Assembly: GCA_002507175.1 (NCBI GenBank)
Contig: DAZE01000005.1
Coordinates: forward strand, 64,540-128,539
Direction: 5' to 3'
DNA length: 64,000 nt
Origin: Euryarchaeota archaeon UBA558
Lineage (GTDB): Archaea; Thermoplasmatota; Poseidoniia; Poseidoniales; Thalassarchaeaceae
Within the stretch, counting starts at the first letter, position 1. Every line of letters begins with the position of its first letter. Under the pieces are notes generated by a model. The model worked only from the letters and a program-made list of their open reading frames with translations. It made no database searches and was not told the origin of the DNA. Below, one piece after another: positions 1 through 9,079 of the stretch. The position numbers and the translations under genes are program-made.

Positions 1-506
1 TGACAGGTATTCACACATAACATGCATTCGATGCATTGTCTGAATTCTTGAATCCTGTCTGCCTCGTCCTGGTTGAATTCCCAATCAAGCTTGTCAGGAC
101 CGCTTACTGGCACCATTTTCTTATTCATCTCGTAAGCCCAACTCGTGTCAGTTACCAGATCTCTTATCAGTGGAAAACCTTGCATGGGTCTTATCGTAAC
201 TGGCTCCTCATCTGGGGTTTCTTCAATTATGTCTGACATCCTAGTCATACACATTAACCTGGACTTACCATTTACTTCCGCCGAGCATGATCCACACTTT
301 CCCGCTTTGCAGTTCCAGCGACAGGCAAGATCAGGGGCGTGTTCAGCCTGAATTTTGTGAATAACGTCAAGGACGACCATGCCCTCATCGTATTCGACAG
401 TGTAGTCCTCCATACTCCCTACGGAGGATTCTGTTCTGGGATGTGTAGCGTACGGCCTTTCGCCGGTATGGCTTCTGAATACTCGAAAAGTGACTTCCTT
501 GTCCAT
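1..506 (-). CDS. sdhB: Succinate dehydrogenase iron-sulfur subunit (partial, runs off left edge)
   Basis: Iron-sulfur subunit of complex II, carrying electrons from the SdhA flavin towards the quinone site at the membrane. About 168 N-terminal residues are visible. The ferredoxin-like domain has 2Fe-2S ligands in CRWNCKAGKCGSC followed by a later Cys in SRLMC. The window ends inside the first 4Fe-4S motif, CIECMLCVNTC (C-x2-C-x2-C-x3-C). The ATG overlaps the sdhA stop by one base (TGATG), which suggests coupled translation. Gene order on this strand is sdhC-sdhA-sdhB. The family is secure; fumarate reductase activity cannot be excluded from sequence alone. Confidence 0.93.
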   Translation of the reverse strand, partial: MDKEVTFRVFRSHTGERPYATHPRTESSVGSMEDYTVEYDEGMVVLDVIHKIQAEHAPDLACRWNCKAGKCGSCSAEVNGKSRLMCMTRMSDIIEETPDEEPVTIRPMQGFPLIRDLVTDTSWAYEMNKKMVPVSGPDKLDWEFNQDEADRIQEFRQCIECMLCVNTC

Positions 507-2335
507 CAATGTCCACCTTCTAGATCATCTGCATCCAAGAGTTCGATCAGATCCTCTGGGATGGGAGGATAGCTTCTGTGTTCTATTTGCATTTCTCCTT
601 GTTCGTTCCTGGAAATGACGCTGTTCAGGCTCCCCCATTTCTCATGATCCGGTACGGGATAGTCTTCTCTTGTGTGGCCTCCTCGACTTTCCTCGCGCTC
701 CAATGCTGCGAGAGCGCACATCTTACTGACGTCTATCATCGCCTCCAATTCAAGTGCTTGATGCCATCCAGGATTGTAGATCACTCCCCCTCCGGGTGAG
801 GAGTTCGCCGATCTTGCTCTCAAGGCCTCTAGATCATTCAATGCCTCTTCCAAAGACTCTTGGTTTCTGATTATGCCCACCTTCTCCTGCATCATATCCC
901 TCAAATCGTTGACGATGACGGCAGGATTCTCCCCTCCGCTGCGAGACAATGGGGCCATCATCTTCGCTATCGCGGAATCAACGTCTTCAGCAGCAATCTC
1001 CGTCCATGAATCGATTGTCGTAGCGGACTTAGCCGCATGGAGGCCTGCGCGCCTCCCAAAGGTTACTAGATCGGAGAGTGAATTCCCACCCAGTCTGTTG
1101 GCACCATGGAGTCCAGTCGCTGCTTCGCCTGCAGCAAAAAGTCCCTTCACAGTCGACTCCTGGGTTTCAGGGTCGACCTTTACCCCACCCATGACGTAGT
1201 GAGCCGTGGGGCCCACCTCCATTGGTTGTTTGGTTATGTCGACTCCTGCGAGCTCTTTGAATTGGTGGTACATGCCGGGGAGCTTCCTCTTAATCTGGTC
1301 TGGAGGTCTCCATGAAATATCTAGATAGGCGCCACCATGTTCACTGGCTCTACCTGCAGCCTTCTCGCTGTTAATGGCCTTGGCAACTACATCCCTGGTT
1401 AGCAGTTCGGGGGGCCTTCTTTTGGTTGCTTGTTGATCAGATATGACCTCTTGGACCCATGCCAGTGCCTCTTCCTCGGTATCTGCAAACTCCTCTTCAT
1501 ACATCTCTGGGACGTAGTTGAACATGAACCTCTTACCTTCTGAATTCTGGAGCATACCTCCCTCTCCCCTGACACCCTCGGTGACTAGAATTCCCTTTAC
1601 ACTAGGGGGCCAAATCATTCCGGTGGGGTGGAATTGAACGAACTCCATGTCACCCATCTCCGCCCCGGCCCAGTAGGCGAGTGCATGCCCGTCGCCTGTA
1701 TATTCCCATGATCCAGAACAGACAGACCAACATCGAGTGATTCCCCCTGTGGCAAGAACGATCGATTTTGCCTTGAACAGATGGACCCTCCCCCTCTGTC
1801 TGTCATATGCCAAGCATCCAATTACCCTATCACCCTCTTTGAATAGCTCGCACACTGTAAATTCCATGAAAACATCCATGCCCATGTGGACACCTTTCTC
1901 CTGCAAGGTACGGATGATCTCCAGGCCCGTAGCGTCTCCGATGTGGGCCAGCCTGGGGTACGTGTGACCACCGAAGTTCCTCTGATTTATCCTGCCCTTC
2001 TTGGTCCTGTCAAACACAGCACCCCACGTCTCTAGCTCTCTGATTCGATCTGGAGCTTCCTTCGCATGGATCTGGGCCATTCGCCAATCATTGAGGTACT
2101 TCCCACCCTTCATAGTATCTCTAAAGTGGGTTTTCCATGAGTCTCGAGCATCCTTGTTGCCGAGGGCCGCTGCTGCCCCTCCCTCGGCCATCACGGTGTG
2201 GGCTTTACCAAGCATCGACTTGCAGATCAATGCAACGCTCACGCCCATGGAACTGGCCTCTATTGCTGCTCTGAGGCCAGCCCCCCCAGCCCCAATTACG
2301 ATGACATCGTGCTCATGAGTATCATATTCCTTCAT
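506..2335 (-). CDS. sdhA: Succinate dehydrogenase flavoprotein subunit
   Basis: Catalytic flavoprotein of complex II, oxidising succinate to fumarate on the cytoplasmic face. 609 residues, normal for the family. The N-terminal FAD-binding motif VIGAGGAGLRAA is at residues 11-24. His46 in AHTVMAEGG is the expected site of covalent FAD attachment. The C-terminal part carries the conserved HGANRLGGNSLSDL segment of the capping/FAD region. The ATG at 2335 lies 4 bases after the sdhC stop, and the gene overlaps sdhB by one base, so the three form one operon read right to left. No truncation or odd residue was seen. Confidence 0.96.
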   Translation of the reverse strand: MKEYDTHEHDVIVIGAGGAGLRAAIEASSMGVSVALICKSMLGKAHTVMAEGGAAAALGNKDARDSWKTHFRDTMKGGKYLNDWRMAQIHAKEAPDRIRELETWGAVFDRTKKGRINQRNFGGHTYPRLAHIGDATGLEIIRTLQEKGVHMGMDVFMEFTVCELFKEGDRVIGCLAYDRQRGRVHLFKAKSIVLATGGITRCWSVCSGSWEYTGDGHALAYWAGAEMGDMEFVQFHPTGMIWPPSVKGILVTEGVRGEGGMLQNSEGKRFMFNYVPEMYEEEFADTEEEALAWVQEVISDQQATKRRPPELLTRDVVAKAINSEKAAGRASEHGGAYLDISWRPPDQIKRKLPGMYHQFKELAGVDITKQPMEVGPTAHYVMGGVKVDPETQESTVKGLFAAGEAATGLHGANRLGGNSLSDLVTFGRRAGLHAAKSATTIDSWTEIAAEDVDSAIAKMMAPLSRSGGENPAVIVNDLRDMMQEKVGIIRNQESLEEALNDLEALRARSANSSPGGGVIYNPGWHQALELEAMIDVSKMCALAALEREESRGGHTREDYPVPDHEKWGSLNSVISRNEQGEMQIEHRSYPPIPEDLIELLDADDLEGGH

Positions 2336-2339
2336 CTTG

Positions 2340-3188
2340 TCACCCCAATATGAATCTCGGGTCGCTGATTAGGCCCTCAGCGACTGCCATCACAAACAAG
2401 TCGCCAAGGAAAACCATGGCTAGAGACGTCCAAAACCATAGATTGTGATGAACGTTATGACGACTAGAGAACCTGAAAATCCTCCCGGCGATTGATGAAG
2501 CCCCTCCCCTCCATTGTTTCAGGGAGCCCCCCACGAGGTGTCTAAATGCATGACATGAAATGACATACATCGTAAGCAAGAAAGATTCGATCGCAAGGAC
2601 AAAGGTCCCGACAGAAAGCCCCCAAGATCCGCTGAATTGCATTGTGTGGACGACGTCATAGTACTTCATCGACAGTATAATGATGGCAAGATACAGCATG
2701 TACCGATGAAGATTGTTGAAAATGAAAATGCCCCTCTCGCCGGAGTAGCCGAGAGTATGGTTGATGTCGGGTTTAGAGACCATACACGCTGAGGGGTTTT
2801 GGAAGAAGGATCGGTGGTACACCTTCCGCATGTAGTAGCAAGTACCTCTGAAACCGAAGGGAATCCATAGGATCAGCATTGCTGAGTTCATCCATCCTGG
2901 GTGGTTGGTCACATGAAAAATGTGGAGCACGTCAGGTGAGAAGATTGGGGAGGTCACCCGATGGTCCTCGTAGTGTATGCTACCATCCAAGACCGCTACA
3001 CGGATGAGTGTGTAAAGTAAGGCAAAACCGAGGGCGGCAGCCATGATCAATGGTTGATTCCACCAATCGTCAATCCTCTGAGTTTTTCCGAAACCCTTCA
3101 CCAATGGTAGACGCTGGTAGCCCCTCATAGCCTCCACCCCGAACCGCTCAATCGTGGGCACCGCATAAGGCTGACCTTTTTCCGACAC
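2340..3188 (-). CDS. sdhC: Succinate dehydrogenase membrane anchor (single large cytochrome b-type subunit)
   Basis: Probable sole membrane subunit of complex II, anchoring SdhAB and forming the quinone/heme site. 282 residues with about five hydrophobic segments (near 45-66, 100-116, 160-180, 190-212 and 250-272). The block CYYMRKVYHRSFF followed by NPSAC and, later, NLHRY resembles the long one-piece anchors of actinobacterial and Chloroflexi enzymes, as I remember that family. Several His residues (His161, His181, His213, His216, His244, His247, His248) are candidate heme ligands. Start is GTG at 3188. A separate sdhD is not visible here but could lie left of the window. Confidence 0.8.
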   Translation of the reverse strand: MSEKGQPYAVPTIERFGVEAMRGYQRLPLVKGFGKTQRIDDWWNQPLIMAAALGFALLYTLIRVAVLDGSIHYEDHRVTSPIFSPDVLHIFHVTNHPGWMNSAMLILWIPFGFRGTCYYMRKVYHRSFFQNPSACMVSKPDINHTLGYSGERGIFIFNNLHRYMLYLAIIILSMKYYDVVHTMQFSGSWGLSVGTFVLAIESFLLTMYVISCHAFRHLVGGSLKQWRGGASSIAGRIFRFSSRHNVHHNLWFWTSLAMVFLGDLFVMAVAEGLISDPRFILG

Positions 3189-3200
3189 ACCTGACCAAGA

Positions 3201-3220
3201 AAATTTTAATCCAATATTGA
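3201..3220. promoter_or_regulatory. AT-rich divergent promoter region between sdhC and a zinc microprotein
   Basis: The 45-base gap between the sdhC GTG and the forward ATG at 3234 holds AAATTTTAAT (from 3202) and AATATTGA (3213-3220). A TATA element centred near 3207 would lie about 27 bases upstream of the ATG at 3234, the spacing expected for a leaderless archaeal transcript. The same AT-rich block may also serve sdhC. Assignment rests on composition and spacing only. Confidence 0.35.
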
Positions 3221-3233
3221 GTGAATAAAACCA

Positions 3234-3341
3234 ATGTCCGACGATGTGACATCATCGATCTGTTTGGAGTGCGGATTCATGCCGGGGGCGTTTCTTCCCG
3301 GACTGCCATGCCCCGTATGTGGTGAGTTGATGTTTCCATGA
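3234..3341 (+). CDS. 35-residue double CxxC zinc-knuckle microprotein
   Basis: Short ORF fitting exactly between the divergent sdhC start and the convergent stop of the membrane gene at 3343. It encodes 35 residues with two CxxC pairs: Cys10-Cys13 (CLEC) and Cys26-Cys29 (CPVC), separated by a Gly/Pro-rich loop. This is the layout of a minimal zinc ribbon. An AT-rich element about 27 bases upstream of the ATG would permit leaderless expression. Function is unknown; archaeal mini zinc ribbons often bind nucleic acid or protein partners. I do not recognise a named family. The ORF is short enough that chance cannot be ruled out, but the Cys spacing and gene packing argue that it is real. Confidence 0.6.
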   Translation: MSDDVTSSICLECGFMPGAFLPGLPCPVCGELMFP

Positions 3342-3342
3342 G

Positions 3343-3900
3343 TCACCATGGGTACTTCCAAACCCAAAGTATGCCATCATTCACAATTACCTGAACACCG
3401 AGCATCAATCCGCCGATGAAGGGAAGGATGCCTGTCCCTTCAACTCCACTTTGCCATGCTACCCAACCCATCATGATCAGCAGGACATTTCCACAAACTA
3501 CCAGCCACAAGTTCCCGATCACGAGCCATTGAGTCAGGGCGGTGTTAGTTTCTATGTGGATCCTAGTTAACTCGAGCCAAAGCATCGACGGAATTAGAAT
3601 GAGCAGCATCGCAATGAGTAGCCTTGCATGCCCCCCTGTGTCGACTTTTCCACTCCATGGCCACCCGATTCCTTCCACAACTGAATATTCCCAAGAGAAC
3701 AAAAGATGCCACCATGCGATCAAAAAGCCTGCGGCAGCTACGAACATGCAGGTCACGTTCAATGGCCTCCAAGATTCTGGGATGCCACCCCAGAGAGACA
3801 TAGGATCCTCCATCCTTCGCAATCCAATCACGTATGATGCCAGTACCATTGGTCCAAGTATGAAAACAACCGTGCGGACTAACTCTCTTGAGACTTCCAT
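3343..3900 (-). CDS. Multi-pass membrane protein of unknown function
   Basis: 185 residues, mostly hydrophobic, with about five predicted membrane segments (near 8-26, 46-66, 88-106, 122-146 and 155-180). No catalytic motif or known domain was recognised. Acidic and Trp-rich loops (ESWRPLN, WEYSVVEGIGWPWSG) lie between helices. It is convergent with the 35-residue zinc ORF, with one base between them. The ATG at 3900 follows a 131-base gap before the tRNA on the other strand, so it probably has its own promoter. Being next to complex II does not by itself indicate a respiratory role. Confidence 0.75.
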   Translation of the reverse strand: MEVSRELVRTVVFILGPMVLASYVIGLRRMEDPMSLWGGIPESWRPLNVTCMFVAAAGFLIAWWHLLFSWEYSVVEGIGWPWSGKVDTGGHARLLIAMLLILIPSMLWLELTRIHIETNTALTQWLVIGNLWLVVCGNVLLIMMGWVAWQSGVEGTGILPFIGGLMLGVQVIVNDGILWVWKYPW

Positions 3901-4031
3901 GACTACAGCCAGTTAGATCAGGTGCTTGAATGTGAGTATCAAAGCGCATCGTTGGATGTCCAATATCTCGCAAAAACACCATATCGTCGCCCTTGCTGGA
4001 GACTATCACCCTCGCATGGCGGGGAGAAGAG

Positions 4032-4106
4032 GCGCACGTGATCTAGCGGTTATGATACGAGGTTCCCAACCTCGTTACCCGGGTTCAAGTCCCGGCGTGC
4101 GCACCA
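4032..4106 (+). tRNA. tRNA-Gly (anticodon CCC)
   Basis: Cloverleaf is visible directly. The acceptor stem GCGCACG pairs with CGTGCGC and is followed by discriminator A and an encoded CCA (4104-4106). The anticodon stem CGAGG/CCTCG encloses loop TTCCCAA, giving anticodon CCC (reads GGG, Gly). The T arm is CCGGG-TTCAAGT-CCCGG. No intron is present. The 131 bases before it (3901-4031) show no gene. Confidence 0.95.
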
Positions 4107-4115
4107 ACTCGTCAC

Positions 4116-7100
4116 TCAATTATCCTGTTTGGATCTGATTCCTATTGCTGCGGTTAGCAATGCGATCATAGCCATGTAGAGTCCAAAACCGGGCAAAAGG
4201 CCACCATCCTCAGGCTTATCCACACATCCCGTTTGAGATGTCAACGGTTGATGCTGACCGGCTGGACAGGGGGTCTGTTCCACTGATCCCGACTCAGACG
4301 AGAAGAAGTTAGTGGAGGTGAATGTGCAAGAGCTTTGGCCTTCTAGTGATTGATAGGTGCCTGGCGGGCATGGGATCTGTTCTGTGGCAGCGAGGTTGTC
4401 CACGAAATTTCCTCGATCCGCGAGCAAACACTCGGAGGAGCCGATGTTTGGTTGATAGGTCCCCTTTTCACAGGCTGTCTGGCTTAGCTGTGAATTGGAA
4501 TCGACAAAGTGGCCACTATCTGCCTGAATACAAGATGTCGAGGCTGAGATAGGTTGGAAAGTCCCCACTCCGCATGCTATGAACTCAGTTGCAGAACTGT
4601 CAGGTACATAATGTCCAGCTGGGGAATCACGACAACTCGTGGACTTCGCCATTGATTGATACGTACCGGGCTCACAAGGGATTTGGTTTACAGACCCTAT
4701 CTCATTTGTGTAGTGGCCTGGTTCGACGTCTTCACAGTTAGTCTGTCCGCTCAAGGGTTGGTAGGTCGTCAGAGGGCATGGGATCTGGTTTTGTGAACCC
4801 TCACCAACTACATAGTGACCGGCGTCCCCCAAAAAGCACTCAATTGATCCTGGATTTGGCTGGAATGTTCCTGATGCACAGATCACATAGTCAATCGAGC
4901 CCTCGTTTGGTACGTAGGAGCCAGGGATTGCAGAGAGGCATGTTTCAGCACCACTATTTGGTTGGTATGAGCCAGGACTGCATGCAATGGCTTCGGTGGA
5001 TCCAACACCGGATGTGTAGTACCCGGGTTGTGTGACCTCGCAATCTATCGAACCCTCGAGGGGTTGGTACCTTCCTGACAAGCAGGGTTGGAAGGACGTG
5101 GATCCTGCAGTTGATACGTAGTATCCAGCAGGAGCAAGAATGCAACTCGTGCCAGCTGAGTTTGGTTGATAGGAACCTGGTTGACAGGTTTCGGGATGGG
5201 TCGATGCATCGACCGAAGTGTACTGTCCAGGAGATGTCGATGAGCACGAAATAGAGCCCTCAATGGAGCTATATTGTCCCGGTGGACAGGGGGTCTGTTC
5301 CGTGGCTGAAGTACTGTCAACATAGTATCCAGGGCTTGCCCTTAAGCAAGCGGTTGCTCCATGTGTTGGAGAGTATCTACCGACTGTGCATGGAGATTGG
5401 AAGGTCTTCCCTGGGGTCTCCACCATGTGACCAAGATCAGCAAGGATGCAAGTCGAGGCTCCTGAGTTGGGTTGGTAGGAGCCAGCGGGACATATGGTCT
5501 GCGATAATGCGCCCTCATCAGGAACATGGTAGCCTGGATTTGAGTCTATGCAGGACGCTTGCCCCCCGTCGGGTTGGTAGGTCCCACTCTCACAGATGAC
5601 GAGGATCCCTGGTTGACCCCCTTCCGCATAGTGACCTGGCGGGGATTCTTCGCAGGAGTTAGGACCATCTTGATACCATCCGGTGGGACAGCCTACGGGC
5701 CACAGGTCGAATGGGGAATCAAGCCCGTCATTATCCGAATCGAGGTCACCCAGCAAAATCTTCGCCGTTCCTGGAGGATGCATGATTTCCGGGACCCGAG
5801 TCCCCCACCAGGTCTGATGGGAGGTCTGGTTAACATTGTTCCATGCATATGCGCCCCAGCAGTGGATCTCGTTTGAGGAATCCAAGCCACAAGCGTTCGC
5901 AGCACCCATCACTACTGCAATATAATTTCCACCCGTGTAGACCTGATGGGGCGCCGAGCGATCCTCACAATCTATGTTGTATCCGCCGCCAGACCCTCCC
6001 ATGTAGTTGCATATCACTGAGTTCGAACCATTGTAGTCTCCAGTGTTGCCGCCCCAATTGTCACCCCAGCAATAGGCCCCGGTTTGGTCGTACATCGCAC
6101 ACGCTTGTGCGGTTGTGGCGGATATGCTCGTCATGCTCTCTCCTGATGGGCCTTGGATCAGAGTTGGAACCACGGCATAGGGTTGGTTGCTATTGTTGCC
6201 TATCCCTTGTTGGCTCTCAGTGTTGGCACCCCAGCAAACACCCTCTCCTGAACCGGTCATCGCGCACGAAAACACCCATCCATTGGCAGCCTGAACGAAA
6301 GATAGGTTCGCCACATCTTGGATCGTGATTTCGGTGTTTGACATTTCCAGCTTTCTGGGACTGCTTGTAATCCACCAGTAGCCGCAACCAGGGGCTTCGG
6401 TTATAGGATCAGGATCAACAATATCCCCGCCAGTGACCCTGCAATTCATGTCAGATCCCCAGCAATACATCCCACCATCGGTGCCCGTAGCACATGTGTG
6501 TTCGCCTCCCACGCTTACGGAGGTCACCGAGACCCCCCCTGGCATGGCGATCAATTCAGGAGTCCTTATGCCAGATGCGCTGTCGTCGCATGGGTTCACG
6601 TATGTAACAATCGATCCATCCCAATCAAAGCAGATCTGCCCGTTCCCAACCTGCCCCCTGTCGTTGTTCCCCCAACAATAGAGGTCCCCATCGGTGCTGA
6701 TCACGCAGGAATGAGAACTCGGCCCCTGTGAAAGTGATTTAGCAACGACTCCCTGGGGCAAGAGGACCAGTGACGGGACAAGTTGGTTGCCCCCTATCTG
6801 CCCGTTACCGATCTGCCCACGCTCGTTGCTGCCCCAGCAGTAGACGGCTCCTTGTGACGTCAGGCCGCATGCGTGGTCTAGGTGTGCTGAGACCTCTACA
6901 ATGCCCATTCCGTCAAGTGCATCCACGTAGGTCATGTTGTGGTAGACCATTTCGCCTTCGACTCCAATTCCAGTTTGACCGAAGTCTGTCCTTCCCCAGC
7001 ATAGCACGCTGGAGTTCTCAGTGATAGCGCAGGCGAACTGCCTCCCGATCGAAAGCGTATCAAGGGTGTCGATATGGCCCAGTACTTGGCCTGGTGAATT

Positions 7101-7250
7101 GCTGGAAATGGACCTCAGACTAATCTCATCCGAAGGAAACTCGATTTCTGTTTGTGATCCTGATTCAACCAACAGAGAATGTGTTGAAAATAATACCATC
7201 ATTGTTGCAAGAAGTATGCCTGTCCACGGACCCTTCGCCATGAGGGGCAT
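4116..7250 (-). CDS. Giant surface protein: RCC1-type repeats, 34-residue Cys repeats, PGF-CTERM-like tail
   Basis: 1044 residues. The N-terminus has a signal-peptide-like segment (WTGILLATMMVLFSTHSLL); a second Met at codon 4 is an alternative start. Residues about 65-490 contain seven RCC1-like blades, each ending in YCWG or CWG preceded by a Cys (for example HACGLTSQGAVYCWGSN). A short Asp-rich calcium-type segment DLDSDNDGLDS follows. Then come about 15 copies of a 34-residue module with two Cys, pattern CxxGxYQPxxGxxxC...PGxYVxxxGS. The C-terminus LLPGFGLYMAMIALLTA, a hydrophobic stretch ending with R and K, resembles the PGF-CTERM signal that archaeosortase A recognises. Probably exported and anchored at the cell surface; ligand unknown. 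Confidence 0.85.
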   Translation of the reverse strand: MPLMAKGPWTGILLATMMVLFSTHSLLVESGSQTEIEFPSDEISLRSISSNSPGQVLGHIDTLDTLSIGRQFACAITENSSVLCWGRTDFGQTGIGVEGEMVYHNMTYVDALDGMGIVEVSAHLDHACGLTSQGAVYCWGSNERGQIGNGQIGGNQLVPSLVLLPQGVVAKSLSQGPSSHSCVISTDGDLYCWGNNDRGQVGNGQICFDWDGSIVTYVNPCDDSASGIRTPELIAMPGGVSVTSVSVGGEHTCATGTDGGMYCWGSDMNCRVTGGDIVDPDPITEAPGCGYWWITSSPRKLEMSNTEITIQDVANLSFVQAANGWVFSCAMTGSGEGVCWGANTESQQGIGNNSNQPYAVVPTLIQGPSGESMTSISATTAQACAMYDQTGAYCWGDNWGGNTGDYNGSNSVICNYMGGSGGGYNIDCEDRSAPHQVYTGGNYIAVVMGAANACGLDSSNEIHCWGAYAWNNVNQTSHQTWWGTRVPEIMHPPGTAKILLGDLDSDNDGLDSPFDLWPVGCPTGWYQDGPNSCEESPPGHYAEGGQPGILVICESGTYQPDGGQASCIDSNPGYHVPDEGALSQTICPAGSYQPNSGASTCILADLGHMVETPGKTFQSPCTVGRYSPTHGATACLRASPGYYVDSTSATEQTPCPPGQYSSIEGSISCSSTSPGQYTSVDASTHPETCQPGSYQPNSAGTSCILAPAGYYVSTAGSTSFQPCLSGRYQPLEGSIDCEVTQPGYYTSGVGSTEAIACSPGSYQPNSGAETCLSAIPGSYVPNEGSIDYVICASGTFQPNPGSIECFLGDAGHYVVGEGSQNQIPCPLTTYQPLSGQTNCEDVEPGHYTNEIGSVNQIPCEPGTYQSMAKSTSCRDSPAGHYVPDSSATEFIACGVGTFQPISASTSCIQADSGHFVDSNSQLSQTACEKGTYQPNIGSSECLLADRGNFVDNLAATEQIPCPPGTYQSLEGQSSCTFTSTNFFSSESGSVEQTPCPAGQHQPLTSQTGCVDKPEDGGLLPGFGLYMAMIALLTAAIGIRSKQDN
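4222..5690 (-). repeat. Tandem 102-bp coding repeat (about 15 copies of a 34-residue Cys module)
   Basis: Within the surface-protein gene, a 34-codon unit recurs in register about 15 times. Each copy has two Cys about 14 residues apart, a CxxGxYQP opening and a PGxY(V/T) centre. At the DNA level the copies have diverged substantially, so the array is old rather than a recent expansion. The pattern recalls GCC2/GCC3 or TNFR-like Cys-rich repeats of secreted proteins. Confidence 0.8.
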
Positions 7251-7311
7251 AGTGGCCGGGGGAAAATAGAAGTTTTCACTAAATCCACGACGGCATTGCC
7301 CTCTGGACCAA

Positions 7312-8940
7312 TCAAGCCAAGGACTCGTAGTTCACTTCGGCTTCTTCTATGTGGATCTCATCAACGTCCATCTGGGCAAGCTGCAGCTTACCCGATAGCT
7401 CATCGTTCACCGCATGCCAGTAGGAGTAGGACTCGATTACCCAGATCCCAGACTCACGTGTGCCGTTTCCTGACCCCTTGACTCCACCGAACGGTAGATG
7501 CGCCTCTGCTCCAGTTGTGGAGTTGTTAATCCCCGTCATCCCCGCCTTTATTCCAGTTTTGAACCTGTAGGCCTCCAGCCTGTCGTTAGTGTAGATAGCA
7601 CTGGACAACCCATATGGCGAGGCATTCGCCAAGTGTAGGGCATGATCGAAATCTCTGGCTTTGACAATGGTGATAGCAGGGCCGAAAATTTCCTCGTGGA
7701 AGCAATCCATGTCTTCGGTCACGCCCGTATAGACATGAGGCCACATGTACACACCTTCCTCGGCATCCGCTACGAAACCGACTGGCGCCGAGTCTTTGGT
7801 GATCCGACCGTCTCCGTAGATGAGATCAGCACCACTGGTCTCGCACACCTCAAGGCTTTGAAGGAACTCCTCGGCGTATTTTGATGAGAGCATTGGGCCG
7901 TAGAGAACGTCATCGTACCTCATCGAATCACCAATCTTGGTATTCTTGACTTTCTCCATGAACAACCCCATAAAGTCGTCATAGATGTTCTCATGGATGA
8001 TCAGGTTTCCTAGGCTGGTACATCTTTGTCCAGCCGTTCCGAATCCAGCCCAGTAGGCACCCTCGACTGCATTTTCAAGGTTCGCTGATGGCATGACTAC
8101 CAAGGGATTTTTTCCACCAAGTTCCAAGGAGCAGGAGACTAGATTCCGTCCGCAAATCTCCCCAATCATCTTCCCAACTGCTGTGGACCCCGTGAATGAT
8201 ATTTTGTTCACGAGACCCTCGTCAACTGCATCCACGAGGTATTGGCCTGCCCCACTTCCTTTCCCATGAACGAGATTTATCACCCCGTCAGGAAGTCCAG
8301 CCTCATGCATGATCCTTGCCAGCGCAAAGGACAAGAGTGGAGAATCCTGCGGGGATTTCCAGACGCAGGTGTTGCCGCACATGATTGCAGGAATCATCTT
8401 CCAGAATGGGACGGCTGATGGGAAGTTGCATGAGTTGATGATACCACAGACTCCTAAAGGCCTTCTGTAAGTGAATAGCTCTTTGTCCGGAAGCTCACTG
8501 TTAACCGTCTGGCCGTAGAGCCTTCTTCCCTCAGATTGGAAGAAGAGACAGGTGTCTATGGCTTCTTGAATTTCACCCGCACTCTCTTTCAAGGTCTTCC
8601 CTATTTCCCTTGTTTCTAGCCTAACCAAGGCATCTTTTCTGTCCATAAGCAACCGGCCCATGTTTCCGATGATTTGCCCCCTGGTAGGTGCAGGTGTTCC
8701 CGCCCAGGAGGAGAAGGCTGATTTTGCGGCCTTCAATGCATCATGAACATCCACTTTGGTTGATAGGGGGAATTCACCCAAGATATCTGACAACAACGCA
8801 GGATTACTGGAAGTGAATGTTGCACCGTCTGAGGCAGCTTCTAATTTTCCATTGATTATGTTGTACCCACGAATCATCGGCAAGCCGTTGGGGTTGTCGT
8901 TTTGCATGAACTCAAAATCTGCTGCTAGGACGTGTGTCAT
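7312..8940 (-). CDS. NAD(P)-dependent aldehyde dehydrogenase (ALDH7-like)
   Basis: Oxidises an aldehyde to the carboxylate with NAD(P)+. The full ALDH fold is present. The catalytic Cys lies in FGTAGQRCTSLGN (Cys307 from the ATG at 8940), the general base in ELGGKNP, and the NAD-binding FTGSTAVG and NSCNFP segments are clear. GTAGQRCT with ELGGKNP resembles the ALDH7 group (aminoadipic/piperideine-6-carboxylate semialdehyde dehydrogenases), but the substrate is not certain. The frame opens upstream at TTG 8964; I prefer the ATG at 8940, preceded by GAGG, which gives 542 residues. Both flanking neighbours are unrelated, so context gives no substrate. Confidence 0.9.
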   Translation of the reverse strand: MTHVLAADFEFMQNDNPNGLPMIRGYNIINGKLEAASDGATFTSSNPALLSDILGEFPLSTKVDVHDALKAAKSAFSSWAGTPAPTRGQIIGNMGRLLMDRKDALVRLETREIGKTLKESAGEIQEAIDTCLFFQSEGRRLYGQTVNSELPDKELFTYRRPLGVCGIINSCNFPSAVPFWKMIPAIMCGNTCVWKSPQDSPLLSFALARIMHEAGLPDGVINLVHGKGSGAGQYLVDAVDEGLVNKISFTGSTAVGKMIGEICGRNLVSCSLELGGKNPLVVMPSANLENAVEGAYWAGFGTAGQRCTSLGNLIIHENIYDDFMGLFMEKVKNTKIGDSMRYDDVLYGPMLSSKYAEEFLQSLEVCETSGADLIYGDGRITKDSAPVGFVADAEEGVYMWPHVYTGVTEDMDCFHEEIFGPAITIVKARDFDHALHLANASPYGLSSAIYTNDRLEAYRFKTGIKAGMTGINNSTTGAEAHLPFGGVKGSGNGTRESGIWVIESYSYWHAVNDELSGKLQLAQMDVDEIHIEEAEVNYESLA

Positions 8941-9079
8941 GACCCTCGCAGTCACACCCTTCAAATGAATGCTGCTAAAACCGTTCGGTGAAGGTTATCA
9001 CAAATACTGAGCCAATATCGAACTTAATGTATGGGGGTTTAAGGGGGGCGCAGTCCTTAGGCGACTCCGAGGAACAACC

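Noticed and set aside
4222..5690. CRISPR-like array
   Set aside because: The repeat is 102 bases, diverged, and in frame with a protein; it is coding repetition.
5843..6328. 161-residue forward frame opposite the RCC1-type surface protein
   Set aside because: Cys/Ser/Arg-rich composition is the mirror of the repetitive coding strand; no independent support.
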